Shown here in pieces: positions 16,990 to 25,582 of a DNA stretch of 64,000 nt. Both the position numbers and the translations under genes were made by a program. The notes beneath the pieces are model-generated. The model was not told the DNA's origin, did no database searches, and saw nothing but the letters and a program-made list of their open reading frames with translations. Every line of letters starts with the position of its first letter. Position 1 is the first letter of the stretch. Source of the stretch: Bacteroidota bacterium (GTDB lineage Bacteria; Bacteroidota; Bacteroidia; Bacteroidales; UBA12481); NCBI GenBank assembly GCA_018669475.1, contig JABHCC010000095.1:1-64000 (forward strand). Reading direction: 5' to 3'.

Positions 16990-17208
16990 TTAAAGCTGAA
17001 CCAGCCCAGACTTTATTAGTAACTGAGAATTCGGCCCTGCTTTGCAGGCGACGGGAGATCCACAATTAGAGCAGAAAAATGCCTCCAGGCTCACCTTTGC
17101 TCCACATGAGTTACATCTTCTTTCAGTTCCGGTATTTTGACCATCAATAACTTCCTGGCTTACCCCCCCACCCCCCTTACCTTCTGCATCTCTGCACCTT
17201 ACATACAT
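16990..17208 (-). CDS. Short zinc-ribbon protein or 3' gene remnant
   Basis: 72 residues from ATG 17208. Residues about 30-52 form a double-CxxC zinc ribbon (RRCNSCGAKVSLEAFFCSNCGSPV), of the type often found at the extreme C-terminus of larger proteins. The N-terminal part is odd: it is read through G6-T-G7 (17163-17176), giving a Gly run. The frame stays open upstream into the antisense of the response-regulator gene, so the true start is uncertain. It may be a small gene, a slipping gene or the tail of a decayed one. The zinc-ribbon match is strong; gene status is not. Confidence 0.45.
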   Translation of the reverse strand: MYVRCRDAEGKGGGGVSQEVIDGQNTGTERRCNSCGAKVSLEAFFCSNCGSPVACKAGPNSQLLIKSGLVQL

Positions 17209-17299
17209 CACCGTAGAGAAAACAATAAAATACTGTTCAGTTTTTGAACAATCCTTGCTATTATCCTCCACAAGTCCACTAATTTTGAAAAAAATCAGA

Positions 17300-18661
17300 A
17301 TGCCAAAAAGAATATTAATTATTGATGATAACAGCTCACTGCTGGCTTCTCTTCGCATTTTGTTGAAAAGAGAATTCGATCAGATAGATATTGCAATTCA
17401 TCCAGACCATGTATTTTCAGCCATTGCTGAAAATCAATACCATGTAATTCTCCTCGACATGAATTTTAAAACCGGACAAACAAGCGGTAATGAGGGCTTA
17501 TTTTGGCTGGGAAAAATAAAAAAGTCAGATCCTGATGCTGTAGTAATTCTTATGACTGCATTTGGTGAAGTAGATCTGGCCATTGAGGCAATGAAGCGGG
17601 GAGCATTTGATTTCGTGCAGAAACCCTGGGAAACTGAAAAACTCACCGCAACACTGAGGGCTGGAGTGATATATAGAAAGTCAAGAGTAGAATTAACAAA
17701 GCTTAAACAAAAAAATCAGTCGAGAAATATAGACCTAAACCTGGCTGAGGATAGCTTCATTGGACAATCAGCTGAGATAACAAAGTTGCGCACAACAATA
17801 GCAAAGGTCTCAAAAACAGATGCCAGCATATTAATATGCGGTGAAAATGGAACAGGCAAAGAGCTCGTTGCCCGTGAGATCCACCGCCTTTCAAATCGGA
17901 AAAATGGCCCCTTCGTGGAGGTGGACATAGGGGCTTTACAAGAAAGCCTGTTCGAAAGCGAACTATTTGGACATGTAAAAGGGGCTTATACAGGAGCAGA
18001 AAAAGACAGAGTTGGTCGTTTTGAATATGCCGATGGAGGATCTCTTTTTCTGGATGAAATAGGAAATTTGTCCCTTAATCAACAGGTTAAACTATTGAGG
18101 GTAATACAGGAAAAGGTCATTTACCGGGTTGGCTCCAATGAAGCCCGACCAATTGATATTCGTCTTATCTGTGCCACAAATCTCCAGCTAGACAAAGCTG
18201 TGACAGAATCAATATTCAGAGAAGACCTCTATTACAGGATCAATACCATTGAAATTGAAGTACCTCCATTACGGCATCGTAAGACAGACATCTTACTTCT
18301 TTGTGAATACTATTTGCAAAAGTTTGCTTCGAAATACCAGAATACCAAATTGAAAATAGACAAACAAGCATTAGATCAATTATGCGAATACAGCTGGCCT
18401 GGCAATGTACGCGAGTTGCGCCATGCTATTGAGCGGGCCGTTATATTATCAGATCATCCTGTTCTTATGATTAACAGTTTCCAATTAAAAGATAATCAGT
18501 CATTGAAATATGCCATGGATAGCTATAATCTTGAGCAAGTGGAAAAAGCTGTTATCACAAGCGCATTGGAGAGATACCCTGGTAATATGTCAAAAGTTGC
18601 CCAGGTTTTAAGTATTAGCAGAACAACCCTTTACGCCAAAATTCGCAAATATGGTCTTTAA
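17300..18661 (+). CDS. Sigma-54-dependent response regulator (NtrC family)
   Basis: 453 residues from ATG 17300; MPKRILIIDDN is the standard start of a receiver, so the longer frame is rejected. Receiver domain 1-120 with acidic D9/D10, phospho-acceptor D53 and K108. AAA+ sigma-54 activator domain about 150-385: Walker A GENGTGKE (181-188), the sigma-54 contact loop GAYTGA (228-233, Tyr replacing the usual Phe), Walker B GGSLFLDEIG. C-terminal Fis-type helix-turn-helix (AQVLSISRTTLYAKIRKYGL). It activates RpoN promoters when phosphorylated by its partner kinase, whose gene overlaps by 11 nt. Candidate targets lie at 20081 and 22661. Confidence 0.95.
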   Translation: MPKRILIIDDNSSLLASLRILLKREFDQIDIAIHPDHVFSAIAENQYHVILLDMNFKTGQTSGNEGLFWLGKIKKSDPDAVVILMTAFGEVDLAIEAMKRGAFDFVQKPWETEKLTATLRAGVIYRKSRVELTKLKQKNQSRNIDLNLAEDSFIGQSAEITKLRTTIAKVSKTDASILICGENGTGKELVAREIHRLSNRKNGPFVEVDIGALQESLFESELFGHVKGAYTGAEKDRVGRFEYADGGSLFLDEIGNLSLNQQVKLLRVIQEKVIYRVGSNEARPIDIRLICATNLQLDKAVTESIFREDLYYRINTIEIEVPPLRHRKTDILLLCEYYLQKFASKYQNTKLKIDKQALDQLCEYSWPGNVRELRHAIERAVILSDHPVLMINSFQLKDNQSLKYAMDSYNLEQVEKAVITSALERYPGNMSKVAQVLSISRTTLYAKIRKYGL

Positions 18662-20054
18662 TCGCTTCCTCTGGCTTCTCATTCTCAGGATTAGTGTAAT
18701 TGTAGCTACAGCACTCGCTTTCTCAATTATACTTACTATCCCGGATCGACCGTTCACCAAAGCATTCTTTGTTTTGTTGATTATCACAGAAGCGGTTTGG
18801 CTATACTTACTGGTTAGCAGAACAAATCGGGAGCTCACACGCTTCCTGATCAGTCTTGAAGAGAATGATACCACAAGATCTCTTACCAAAAACAGAACTG
18901 ACCGGCTTTTCTCAGGATTGCATGAGTCTTTTGAGCGGATAATGACTAAACTATTTGATCTCAGAGAACTTAAGGAGAAACAAAGTCAATTATATCAAAG
19001 TATTCTAAAACAAACAGGATCAGGGTATTTGCTAATAAATCCGGCAGGTGAAATAGAAATCTCTAACCAAACTGCGACCCATCTTCTTGGAACAGGACAT
19101 TTGAAAACAATTGATGAACTGGAACAAATTCAAGCAGGTTCAAAAGAGTTTATTGATAAGCTTGTTCCCGGACAATCGAAAGTCTGGAATTTTTTTCGTC
19201 ATGGTAAGCAATATGAACTACTTATTCATGCGGCAAGGCTAAAAAGTGGTGATACGGATTTTAAACTTATTTCAATTCACAACATTCAGAAACAATTAAG
19301 CGAGTCAGCGTTCAAATCTCATCGTAATATCATACGAATCCTTACTCATGAAATCAATAATACTTTAACTCCAATAACAACCCTGACGGATGCTTTAATA
19401 AAAAACATCAATCATCCTGACCATGAAGAAGTTGATTGGAAAGACATGACTGAAGGACTTGATATTATTCGTGATCGCAGCAATAGCATTCTCATGTTCC
19501 TGAACAATTACCGCAAGCTATCTCATCTTCCTAAACCAAAGATTGAGTCAGTATCAGTTGCTGACTTACTTGAAAGCCTGATTCATGTACACCAATCAAA
19601 CTGGATGGATAAGTGCATCAGAGTTCAAACCCGTATATCAGATACTTCACCTGAATTTATTGATGCTGACCGCGAACAGCTATTTCAGGTCCTTTCTAAT
19701 ATTATCATCAATGCCGAGGAGGCTATTACCGGTGAAAAAAACAAGGAAATTGAAATAGACTATTACTGCAACAAAGAGAACCACGCCGTGATAAGTATTC
19801 AGGATTATGGCCCCGGGATAGCTCTAGAAATTCGTGAGAAGCTTTTCATCCCATTCTTCAGTACAAAACCATCGGGCAGTGGTATCGGATTAAGTCTGTC
19901 ACATCAGATCATGCAAAACCATGAAGGGAGTATTGAAGTTTTATCCGAACCAGGGAAAGGCACACAGATCTTACTTGTGTTCAAACCCTTTAATGCTTGT
20001 AAGAAAACTGAACAAATCAACAATCCATCAGACAATACAACCAATGCCAACTAA
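18651..20054 (+). CDS. Sensor histidine kinase, partner of the sigma-54 regulator
   Basis: 467 residues. Two transmembrane helices near the N-terminus (about 6-30 and 37-55) with only a few residues between them, so there is almost no periplasmic sensor; a PAS-like domain follows (about 115-210). HisKA box RILTHEINNTLTPI with H233, then HATPase motifs: NIIINAEEAI (N box), DYGPGI (G1) and SGIGLSLS (G2). This resembles NtrY-type kinases. It probably senses a cytoplasmic or membrane signal. It overlaps the regulator gene by 11 nt, which indicates coupled translation. Confidence 0.93.
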   Translation: MVFNRFLWLLILRISVIVATALAFSIILTIPDRPFTKAFFVLLIITEAVWLYLLVSRTNRELTRFLISLEENDTTRSLTKNRTDRLFSGLHESFERIMTKLFDLRELKEKQSQLYQSILKQTGSGYLLINPAGEIEISNQTATHLLGTGHLKTIDELEQIQAGSKEFIDKLVPGQSKVWNFFRHGKQYELLIHAARLKSGDTDFKLISIHNIQKQLSESAFKSHRNIIRILTHEINNTLTPITTLTDALIKNINHPDHEEVDWKDMTEGLDIIRDRSNSILMFLNNYRKLSHLPKPKIESVSVADLLESLIHVHQSNWMDKCIRVQTRISDTSPEFIDADREQLFQVLSNIIINAEEAITGEKNKEIEIDYYCNKENHAVISIQDYGPGIALEIREKLFIPFFSTKPSGSGIGLSLSHQIMQNHEGSIEVLSEPGKGTQILLVFKPFNACKKTEQINNPSDNTTNAN

Positions 20055-20080
20055 CTTGTAATGTGAAAGTTCACCTTTTC

Positions 20081-20094
20081 GGCACACGAATTGA
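20081..20094 (+). promoter_or_regulatory. Possible sigma-54 promoter before the permease gene
   Basis: GGCAC then TTGA with ten bases between the -24 GG and the position of the -12 GC, which here is GA. It matches the GGCAC and TTG parts of the RpoN consensus. The predicted start (about 20106) is 12 nt before ATG 20118. The mismatch in the -12 GC lowers confidence. Confidence 0.35.
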
Positions 20095-20117
20095 CTAAGA
20101 GAAAGAAAGATTATTTT

Positions 20118-22511
20118 ATGTTTTACAATTATCTCAAAATGACTTTGCGTGCGATTACCAGAAACCTGGCTTATTCTCTTAGCTATATTCTGGGATTATC
20201 GGTTGGCCTGGCTGCTCTGATACTGATCGCTCTGTACGTACAATTCGAGTTTAGTTATGATAAAAACCTGCCGGATTCAGATCTGATATACAGAGTAACC
20301 ACGGATATGCGATGGCCAGATGGTCAGCACCAGGAAGTTGCTGTTTGTATGGGCCCTCTACCCTATTTTTTAAACACAGAATATCCTGAAGTTGTGGGTT
20401 CAGCGCGGTTCTTTTTTGAGAATCCTATTCTGGTGCAAGCAATTAATTCTGGTGCAGGTATTATTTCTGATGGCAGCTATGAGGAAGATATAATTGTAGC
20501 TGATTCGAGTTTTTTCTCTGTTTTTGAATTCCCAATGATCTATGGTAATCCAGATGAGATTCTCAGGCAACCTGATCAACTAATTATAACTGAGAAGATA
20601 AGCCAAAAATATTTTGGTAGCGAAAATCCTATTGGGAAAGAAATGTTGCTAAATGCCCGCGAGAGGCTAACAATTTCAGGTGTGATGTGTGATCTGCCGG
20701 AGAATTCACATCTGAAGATCTCGATGATTCGCTCAGCAGGTTCTGATCCGGCATTTTCGCTGGACAACTTGAGGAACATAAGCAATTTTGGATATATCCG
20801 TTTTCAGCCAGGTATTGATATTGAGGCCTTCAAAGAGCAGATTCCCGATTTCGAATCCAAATACATGGGACCTTTCGATGATAACACTGACATTCGACTT
20901 CAAAAGATGCAAGATATCCATTTGCATAATGATCGTATTTATGACAGAGTTGTTGAATCAGATTACAAAAGCGTATTGATCATCGGAGCAATTGGTATAA
21001 TAATATTACTCATTGCCTGTATTAATTTCATTAACCTGACAACAGCAAGATCAGCATACAGAGTACGGGAAGTTGGAATCAGAAAAGTTACAGGAGCCAG
21101 CCGCAAACAGCTTATGGGCCAATTCATTGGTGAAGCCATGCTAATAACAACGATTTCATTATTTCTGGCTGTTGTTCTCGTTGAGACATTTCTTCCCGAA
21201 TTCAGAAATATCACTGAAACTAACATCGCTCTGGATTACAAGGCAAGTATTCATTATCTGATCGGGCTAGTTCTCATTGTAGGTGGGCTCTCCGGAGTGT
21301 ACCCTGCCTTTATACTGTCAGGATTTAAGCCAATAAGCCTCTTCAGAGGATTCACCGCAAATCGCAAAGGTAAAGGCGGATTTCAGAAAACTCTTGTTGT
21401 TATACAATTTAGTATCACTATAGCATTAGTCATAAGTATGGGTGTGATTCTTAAGCAAATGCATTTCATCAACTCTCAGGATTTAGGTTACAAACACCAT
21501 GATGTTGTATATATTGATCTCCCATCAGGTACTTCGGCGAATACACCCCGTGTACTCAAAGAAAAACTTAAGAGCCATTCGGATATTGAGATGGTCAGTA
21601 CAAGCAATCTGATGCCAGGAAGAGTACCATGGGGAGATCACTTTATCCCTGAAGGATCAGAAAACTGGTCACCACATAGGTATATCAATGTTGATTATGA
21701 TTACTTGCCCTTTTTCGGCATAAAACTGATTGAAGGTAGAAATTTCAGTGCAGATTTTGGTACTGACTCTACATCTCTCATCATTAATGAATCAACTGCT
21801 AAAGAATTTGGATGGTCGCTAGCAGAATCCATCGGGAAGGAAATAAAATGGAATTTCGCAAGCTCTTATGATAATCAAATCACCGGAGAGGTAATTGGAG
21901 TAATGAAGGATTTCCATGTGACCTCATTGCATGATAAGATCGAGAGTCTGATTTTTACTATGAATCAGGATTACAATCCAGTTCTGGCGGTACGCCTGGC
22001 ACCAGGCTACAACAAACAAACACTTGGTTTTATAAAAGAAATGTTCAAAGATTTACTTCCAGAGCACCCTTTCGATCCAATATTTCTAAGTGAGGAAATC
22101 AATATGCTCTATAAAAAAGATCATCAATTTCTTCAGATTATCAAATATTTCGCGCTGATTGCCATATTCATTGCCACATTGGGCCTTATTGGATTATCTA
22201 CTTTTCTAATTCAGCGAAAGTTTAAAGAATTGGGAATCCGCAAAACTTTTGGCGCCAGTTCTTTGCAAATACTGCTTTTACTAACCCTTCAATTCGAGAA
22301 ATGGGTGCTGATAGCTAATCTATTTGCCTGGCCTATAGCCTATTTTTTCATGAGAAATTGGCTCAGTCAATTTGCTTATAAGACAGATCTTTCCTTATGG
22401 ATCTTTATTCTGGGAAGTCTTTTCAGCCTGACACTTGCTTTCCTTACTGTTGGTTATCAAGCCTGGAAAGCATCCGGATTGAAGCCCATTTCAGCCATTC
22501 GCTACGAATAG
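20118..22511 (+). CDS. FtsX/MacB-type ABC transporter permease
   Basis: 797 residues from ATG 20118; MFYNYLKMTLRAITRNLAYSLSYILGLSVG is the usual start of this Bacteroidota family, so a longer frame is rejected. Layout: TM1 (about 20-42), MacB-type periplasmic domain (about 45-285), three FtsX helices (about 290-415), a second TM and periplasmic domain (about 430-680), and three C-terminal helices. FtsX motifs NLTTARSAYRVREVGIRKVTGA and IQRKFKELGIRKTFGA are clear. It is a duplicated permease of the mechanotransmission type, used for efflux or lipoprotein handling. No ATPase gene is next to it. The kinase gene ends 63 nt upstream. Confidence 0.92.
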   Translation: MFYNYLKMTLRAITRNLAYSLSYILGLSVGLAALILIALYVQFEFSYDKNLPDSDLIYRVTTDMRWPDGQHQEVAVCMGPLPYFLNTEYPEVVGSARFFFENPILVQAINSGAGIISDGSYEEDIIVADSSFFSVFEFPMIYGNPDEILRQPDQLIITEKISQKYFGSENPIGKEMLLNARERLTISGVMCDLPENSHLKISMIRSAGSDPAFSLDNLRNISNFGYIRFQPGIDIEAFKEQIPDFESKYMGPFDDNTDIRLQKMQDIHLHNDRIYDRVVESDYKSVLIIGAIGIIILLIACINFINLTTARSAYRVREVGIRKVTGASRKQLMGQFIGEAMLITTISLFLAVVLVETFLPEFRNITETNIALDYKASIHYLIGLVLIVGGLSGVYPAFILSGFKPISLFRGFTANRKGKGGFQKTLVVIQFSITIALVISMGVILKQMHFINSQDLGYKHHDVVYIDLPSGTSANTPRVLKEKLKSHSDIEMVSTSNLMPGRVPWGDHFIPEGSENWSPHRYINVDYDYLPFFGIKLIEGRNFSADFGTDSTSLIINESTAKEFGWSLAESIGKEIKWNFASSYDNQITGEVIGVMKDFHVTSLHDKIESLIFTMNQDYNPVLAVRLAPGYNKQTLGFIKEMFKDLLPEHPFDPIFLSEEINMLYKKDHQFLQIIKYFALIAIFIATLGLIGLSTFLIQRKFKELGIRKTFGASSLQILLLLTLQFEKWVLIANLFAWPIAYFFMRNWLSQFAYKTDLSLWIFILGSLFSLTLAFLTVGYQAWKASGLKPISAIRYE

Positions 22512-22588
22512 CAGAGCCTGAGTTTGTAAAATTAGTCAACTACTTCATAAGTGCGGAAACAATCCCAGCAGCAAAAACGTTATTATAA

Positions 22589-22640
22589 TAGAATCAAAGG
22601 TTTAGATAGTGAAGTTGTTTTTGTTTGTTGTTTGATTCTA
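22589..22640. promoter_or_regulatory. 10-bp inverted repeat, candidate activator binding site
   Basis: TAGAATCAAA (22589-22598) and TTTGATTCTA (22631-22640) are exact inverted repeats 32 nt apart. The centre is about 73 nt before the predicted start from the sigma-54 promoter at 22661, a plausible place for an NtrC-family activator. Function is inferred from position only. Confidence 0.45.
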
Positions 22641-22660
22641 AAAAATACTGTTGTTTTCTT

Positions 22661-22675
22661 TGGCATAGTTATTGC
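22661..22675 (+). promoter_or_regulatory. Sigma-54 (RpoN) promoter
   Basis: TGGCATAGTTATTGC contains -24 TGGCA and -12 TTGC with exactly ten bases between GG and GC, the RpoN consensus. No protein gene follows on this strand before the dnaG 3' end; what follows is a short stretch ending in a strong terminator. Predicted start is near 22687. Confidence 0.65.
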
Positions 22676-22686
22676 GTGGTAGTTTA

Positions 22687-22762
22687 CGGTTTAGGTTAAT
22701 AAAGTTAGCAGCAGTGTTCCGCCCAGGTGACTTCCCAAGTCCCCGGGCGGAACTTTTTTTTT
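22687..22762 (+). ncRNA. Candidate sigma-54-dependent small RNA (~76 nt)
   Basis: Bounded by the RpoN promoter at 22661 and the terminator at 22716-22762. It contains a 5' unstructured part of about 29 nt (from ACGGTTTAGGTTAATAAAG) and a double hairpin with T-tail. No start codon with a useful frame is present, so it is unlikely to be a peptide gene. It lies just past a two-component system whose regulator needs sigma-54, which suggests that regulator controls it. Existence is predicted from signals only. Alternative: it is just the terminator region of the permease transcript. Confidence 0.5.
22716..22762 (+). terminator. Intrinsic terminator with nested stem
   Basis: Outer perfect 9-bp stem GTTCCGCCC / GGGCGGAAC (22716-22724 and 22745-22753), an inner 5-bp stem GACTT-CCC-AAGTC in the loop, then nine T. 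Works for plus-strand transcripts. Confidence 0.85.
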
Positions 22763-22765
22763 GCC

Positions 22766-22836
22766 GAAGACTGAAGACTGATGACTTTCTTGCTGAAGAC
22801 TGAAGACTGAAAACTGAAAACTGAAAACTGAAAACT
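22766..22836. repeat. Tandem array A5, period 7
   Basis: Heptamers GAAGACT and GAAAACT (with GATGACT and one 8-mer interruption), ending five bases from the dnaG stop codon (22842-22844). Its reverse complement TTTTCAG/TCTTCAG is the same heptamer as in the first block of A4. Confidence 0.9.
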
Positions 22837-22841
22837 TCTTC

Positions 22842-24785
22842 TTAAAGTATAATCCGATTCAGATCCTGCGAAATTTGCTTTCTAAGCTCATCGAGATTTT
22901 TCTTCTGCTTGAGTAATTCCATTATCCCGTCAATATCACCCGCTTTTTGAAGACGCTCAATTTCTTCATCAATTTCAGCAACCAGGCGTTTTACCTGTCG
23001 GCTTCTAAATGAGATAATACTTTCGGGGACTACTTCCTTAAGCATACTACTTTCAGTTCTGATGTAAGCACCTCCCTTTTCATGGATTTTACTGAGTTCA
23101 TAGCCCGGACTAAAAATATCGACCGCAAGGCTGCTGATTTCAGGATCCTCATGATTGATAAAAGTGTTTTGAAAATGAAAACCAGGTTGATTCCATTTTT
23201 CCCGGATGATCCCAAATACCTTCTTATATACAGACACATGAAAATCCATCGGATCGCTCTCAAACTCTTGCAATATAAAGTCAATAACTGTCACTTTTAT
23301 CGGATCATCTTTGGGTGTGGGCTGAACCTCGGTAATTACCCTGTCTCCATGCATAAGCATAATCCTTATTATCTCCTTTTCCTCGGCATTAAACAGGATC
23401 TCCTTTCCCGGGCTATACTGTTTGGGAGCGACTTTCTTGGGTTCAGGGGGTAGATACTCTCCTCTGCGCCTTCTTTGTTCGTATTGCCGACGTTTTATCT
23501 TGGCTACCTCTTCAAACAAAATATTTTCCTCAACTTTGAAGATCTTGCTACATTCTGCCAGATACAAACTTCTTTCAAGTCTGTCAGGAATGGCGGCAAC
23601 TGACCTGACAACTTCAGAAATCAGATTGGCCTTTCTTACCGGATCATCACCTACTCCTGATGATAACAGCTTGGCTTTAAAACTGATAAAATCCTGCTCA
23701 TTCTGATCAATAAATTCCAGCAATTCAGATGAACTACGGGCATGAGCGAATGAATCGGGATCTTCACCATCCGGCAGGGGAACAACACGAACATGCATGC
23801 CCTGTTCAAGTATAATATCTATACCTCTCAGGGAAGCTTTTACGCCGGCTTCATCACCATCATATATAATGGTGACATTGCGTGTGAAGCGACGAATAAG
23901 CCGAACCTGATCCTCGGTGAGTGAGGTGCCTGATGAAGCCACAACATTCTCAATACCCGACTGATGCATAGACAATACATCAGTGTAACCCTCAACCAGA
24001 TAGCATTTATCAGCCTTTGCCATTGCATTACGGGCATAATATATGCCGTATAAACTCCGAGACTTGTGGTAAATATCTGATTCAGGACTGTTGAGATACT
24101 TGGCCATCTTGGTATCTGTACGTAACGTACGTCCGCCAAAGCCAATCACCCGGCCAGACAGAGAGTGAATAGGAAAAATCACTCGTCCGGCAAAGCGATC
24201 GAAATGCCTGTCGTTTTTCTCGATAGTCAGCCCTGTTTTTACAAGGTAATTTATTTTGTAGCCATTTTTCTGAGCCTCCTCGGTAAATGCATTTCTTTTG
24301 TCAAGGGAATATCCAAGCTGAAACTTATCCAATACTTCTCGTCTGAATCCCCGTTCCTTGAAATAGCTAAGTCCGACAGCCTGTCCTTCTTCAGATTCAA
24401 GAAGCGTTCGGGTGAAATATTTTTGTCCGTAGGCTGTAACTACCATCATTGATTCCCGCTCATTCTTCTGCTGTATCTCTTCGGCCGTTTCCTCCGTTTC
24501 TTCCACCTCAATATGATACTTCTTTGCCAGTGTTTTCAGAGCCTCCGGATAAGTGATATGTTCATGCTCCATCAAAAAATTGACAACATTTCCACCTTTT
24601 CCACAGCCAAAGCATTTGAAAATTCCTTTCGAGGGAGAAACAGTAAATGATGGGGTTTTCTCGTTATGGAAAGGACACAAACCCAGCATATTAACCCCAC
24701 GTTTTTTGAGGCTCACGAAATCACCTACAACCTCAGTAATTTCGGCCGCATTCATTATTCTGTCTATGGTGGCATGGTCAATCAT
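22842..24785 (-). CDS. dnaG: DNA primase
   Basis: 647 residues. DnaG makes RNA primers for DNA replication at the fork with DnaB. N-terminal CHC2 zinc finger with C37, H40, C58 and C61 (LCPFHNEKTPS, KCFGCGKGG); central TOPRIM core (about 200-370, with FGGRTL, YLVEGYTDVLSMHQSG and TIIYDGDEAGVKASLRG); C-terminal helicase-binding region ending in a coiled coil (EIDEEIERLQKAGDIDG, LLKQKKNLDELRKQ). Full length. It is convergent with the sigma-54 region, and array A5 sits at its 3' end. Confidence 0.97.
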   Translation of the reverse strand: MIDHATIDRIMNAAEITEVVGDFVSLKKRGVNMLGLCPFHNEKTPSFTVSPSKGIFKCFGCGKGGNVVNFLMEHEHITYPEALKTLAKKYHIEVEETEETAEEIQQKNERESMMVVTAYGQKYFTRTLLESEEGQAVGLSYFKERGFRREVLDKFQLGYSLDKRNAFTEEAQKNGYKINYLVKTGLTIEKNDRHFDRFAGRVIFPIHSLSGRVIGFGGRTLRTDTKMAKYLNSPESDIYHKSRSLYGIYYARNAMAKADKCYLVEGYTDVLSMHQSGIENVVASSGTSLTEDQVRLIRRFTRNVTIIYDGDEAGVKASLRGIDIILEQGMHVRVVPLPDGEDPDSFAHARSSSELLEFIDQNEQDFISFKAKLLSSGVGDDPVRKANLISEVVRSVAAIPDRLERSLYLAECSKIFKVEENILFEEVAKIKRRQYEQRRRRGEYLPPEPKKVAPKQYSPGKEILFNAEEKEIIRIMLMHGDRVITEVQPTPKDDPIKVTVIDFILQEFESDPMDFHVSVYKKVFGIIREKWNQPGFHFQNTFINHEDPEISSLAVDIFSPGYELSKIHEKGGAYIRTESSMLKEVVPESIISFRSRQVKRLVAEIDEEIERLQKAGDIDGIMELLKQKKNLDELRKQISQDLNRIIL

Positions 24786-24877
24786 CGGGAAGCGAATTTA
24801 CGAAAATTTAATAGCTTGTCGAGTCAGAATTGTCTCAGTGTATTGCAATGTAGACTATGTTGTTTAACTTTAGGGAA

Positions 24878-25582
24878 ATGGAAAAGAATAAAAAACGACT
24901 TGTTGTCTTAAGTGGAGCTGGGATGAGTGCCGAGAGCGGGATTCGTACCTTTCGTGAAATGGGTGGACTTTGGGAAGAATACGATGTGATGGAAGTAGCC
25001 AGTCCTGAAGCCTGGGAAAGAGATCCTGAATTAGTGTTACGGTTTTATAATGAGAGGAGAAAGGCCTTGTTAAATTGCCAACCTAACCCCGGGCATCTTG
25101 CATTGGCTGAGATGGAACACGATTTTGATGTTCATATTGTAACACAAAATGTTGACGACTTGCATGAAAGGGCAGGCAGCTCCAAAATCATGCATTTGCA
25201 TGGTGAACTAAAAAAGGTGAGGAGTTCAAGGGATGAATCCCTGGTTCACGAGCTCGACGGTTGGGAGCTAAAGATGGGTGATCTCTGTGAGAAAGGCAGT
25301 CAGCTCCGTCCGCATATTGTGTGGTTTGGTGAAGCTGTCCCAATGATTCCCAGAGCCGTCCGGATTGTTGAAAAAGCCGATATACTGTTGATTATTGGAA
25401 CTAGTCTACAGGTTTATCCTGCTGCCAGTTTGATACATTATGTTAAGGGTGGAACTCCGGTATATGTTATCGATCCTAATGAAGTGTTGGAAAGTGGTCC
25501 TTATCGGACAATAATTAAAAAAGGGGCATCAGAGGGAATGAAGGAAATGAAAGGTTTACTAAAATCATTTATCACAACCTAG
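24878..25582 (+). CDS. cobB: NAD-dependent protein deacylase (sirtuin) without zinc cysteines
   Basis: 234 residues from ATG 24878 (MEKNKKRLVVLSGAGMSAESGIRTFR). It removes acyl groups from lysines using NAD. Seen: NAD-binding GAGMSAESGIRTF, TQNVDDLHERAG, catalytic His in HLHGEL, HIVWFGE and GTSLQVYPAA. A YxxR pair in FYNERR is the SIRT5/CobB feature linked to desuccinylation and demalonylation. The zinc module lacks its two CxxC pairs; only one Cys remains there (GDLCEKGSQLRP), as in other Bacteroidota sirtuins. Divergent from dnaG. Confidence 0.9.
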   Translation: MEKNKKRLVVLSGAGMSAESGIRTFREMGGLWEEYDVMEVASPEAWERDPELVLRFYNERRKALLNCQPNPGHLALAEMEHDFDVHIVTQNVDDLHERAGSSKIMHLHGELKKVRSSRDESLVHELDGWELKMGDLCEKGSQLRPHIVWFGEAVPMIPRAVRIVEKADILLIIGTSLQVYPAASLIHYVKGGTPVYVIDPNEVLESGPYRTIIKKGASEGMKEMKGLLKSFITT

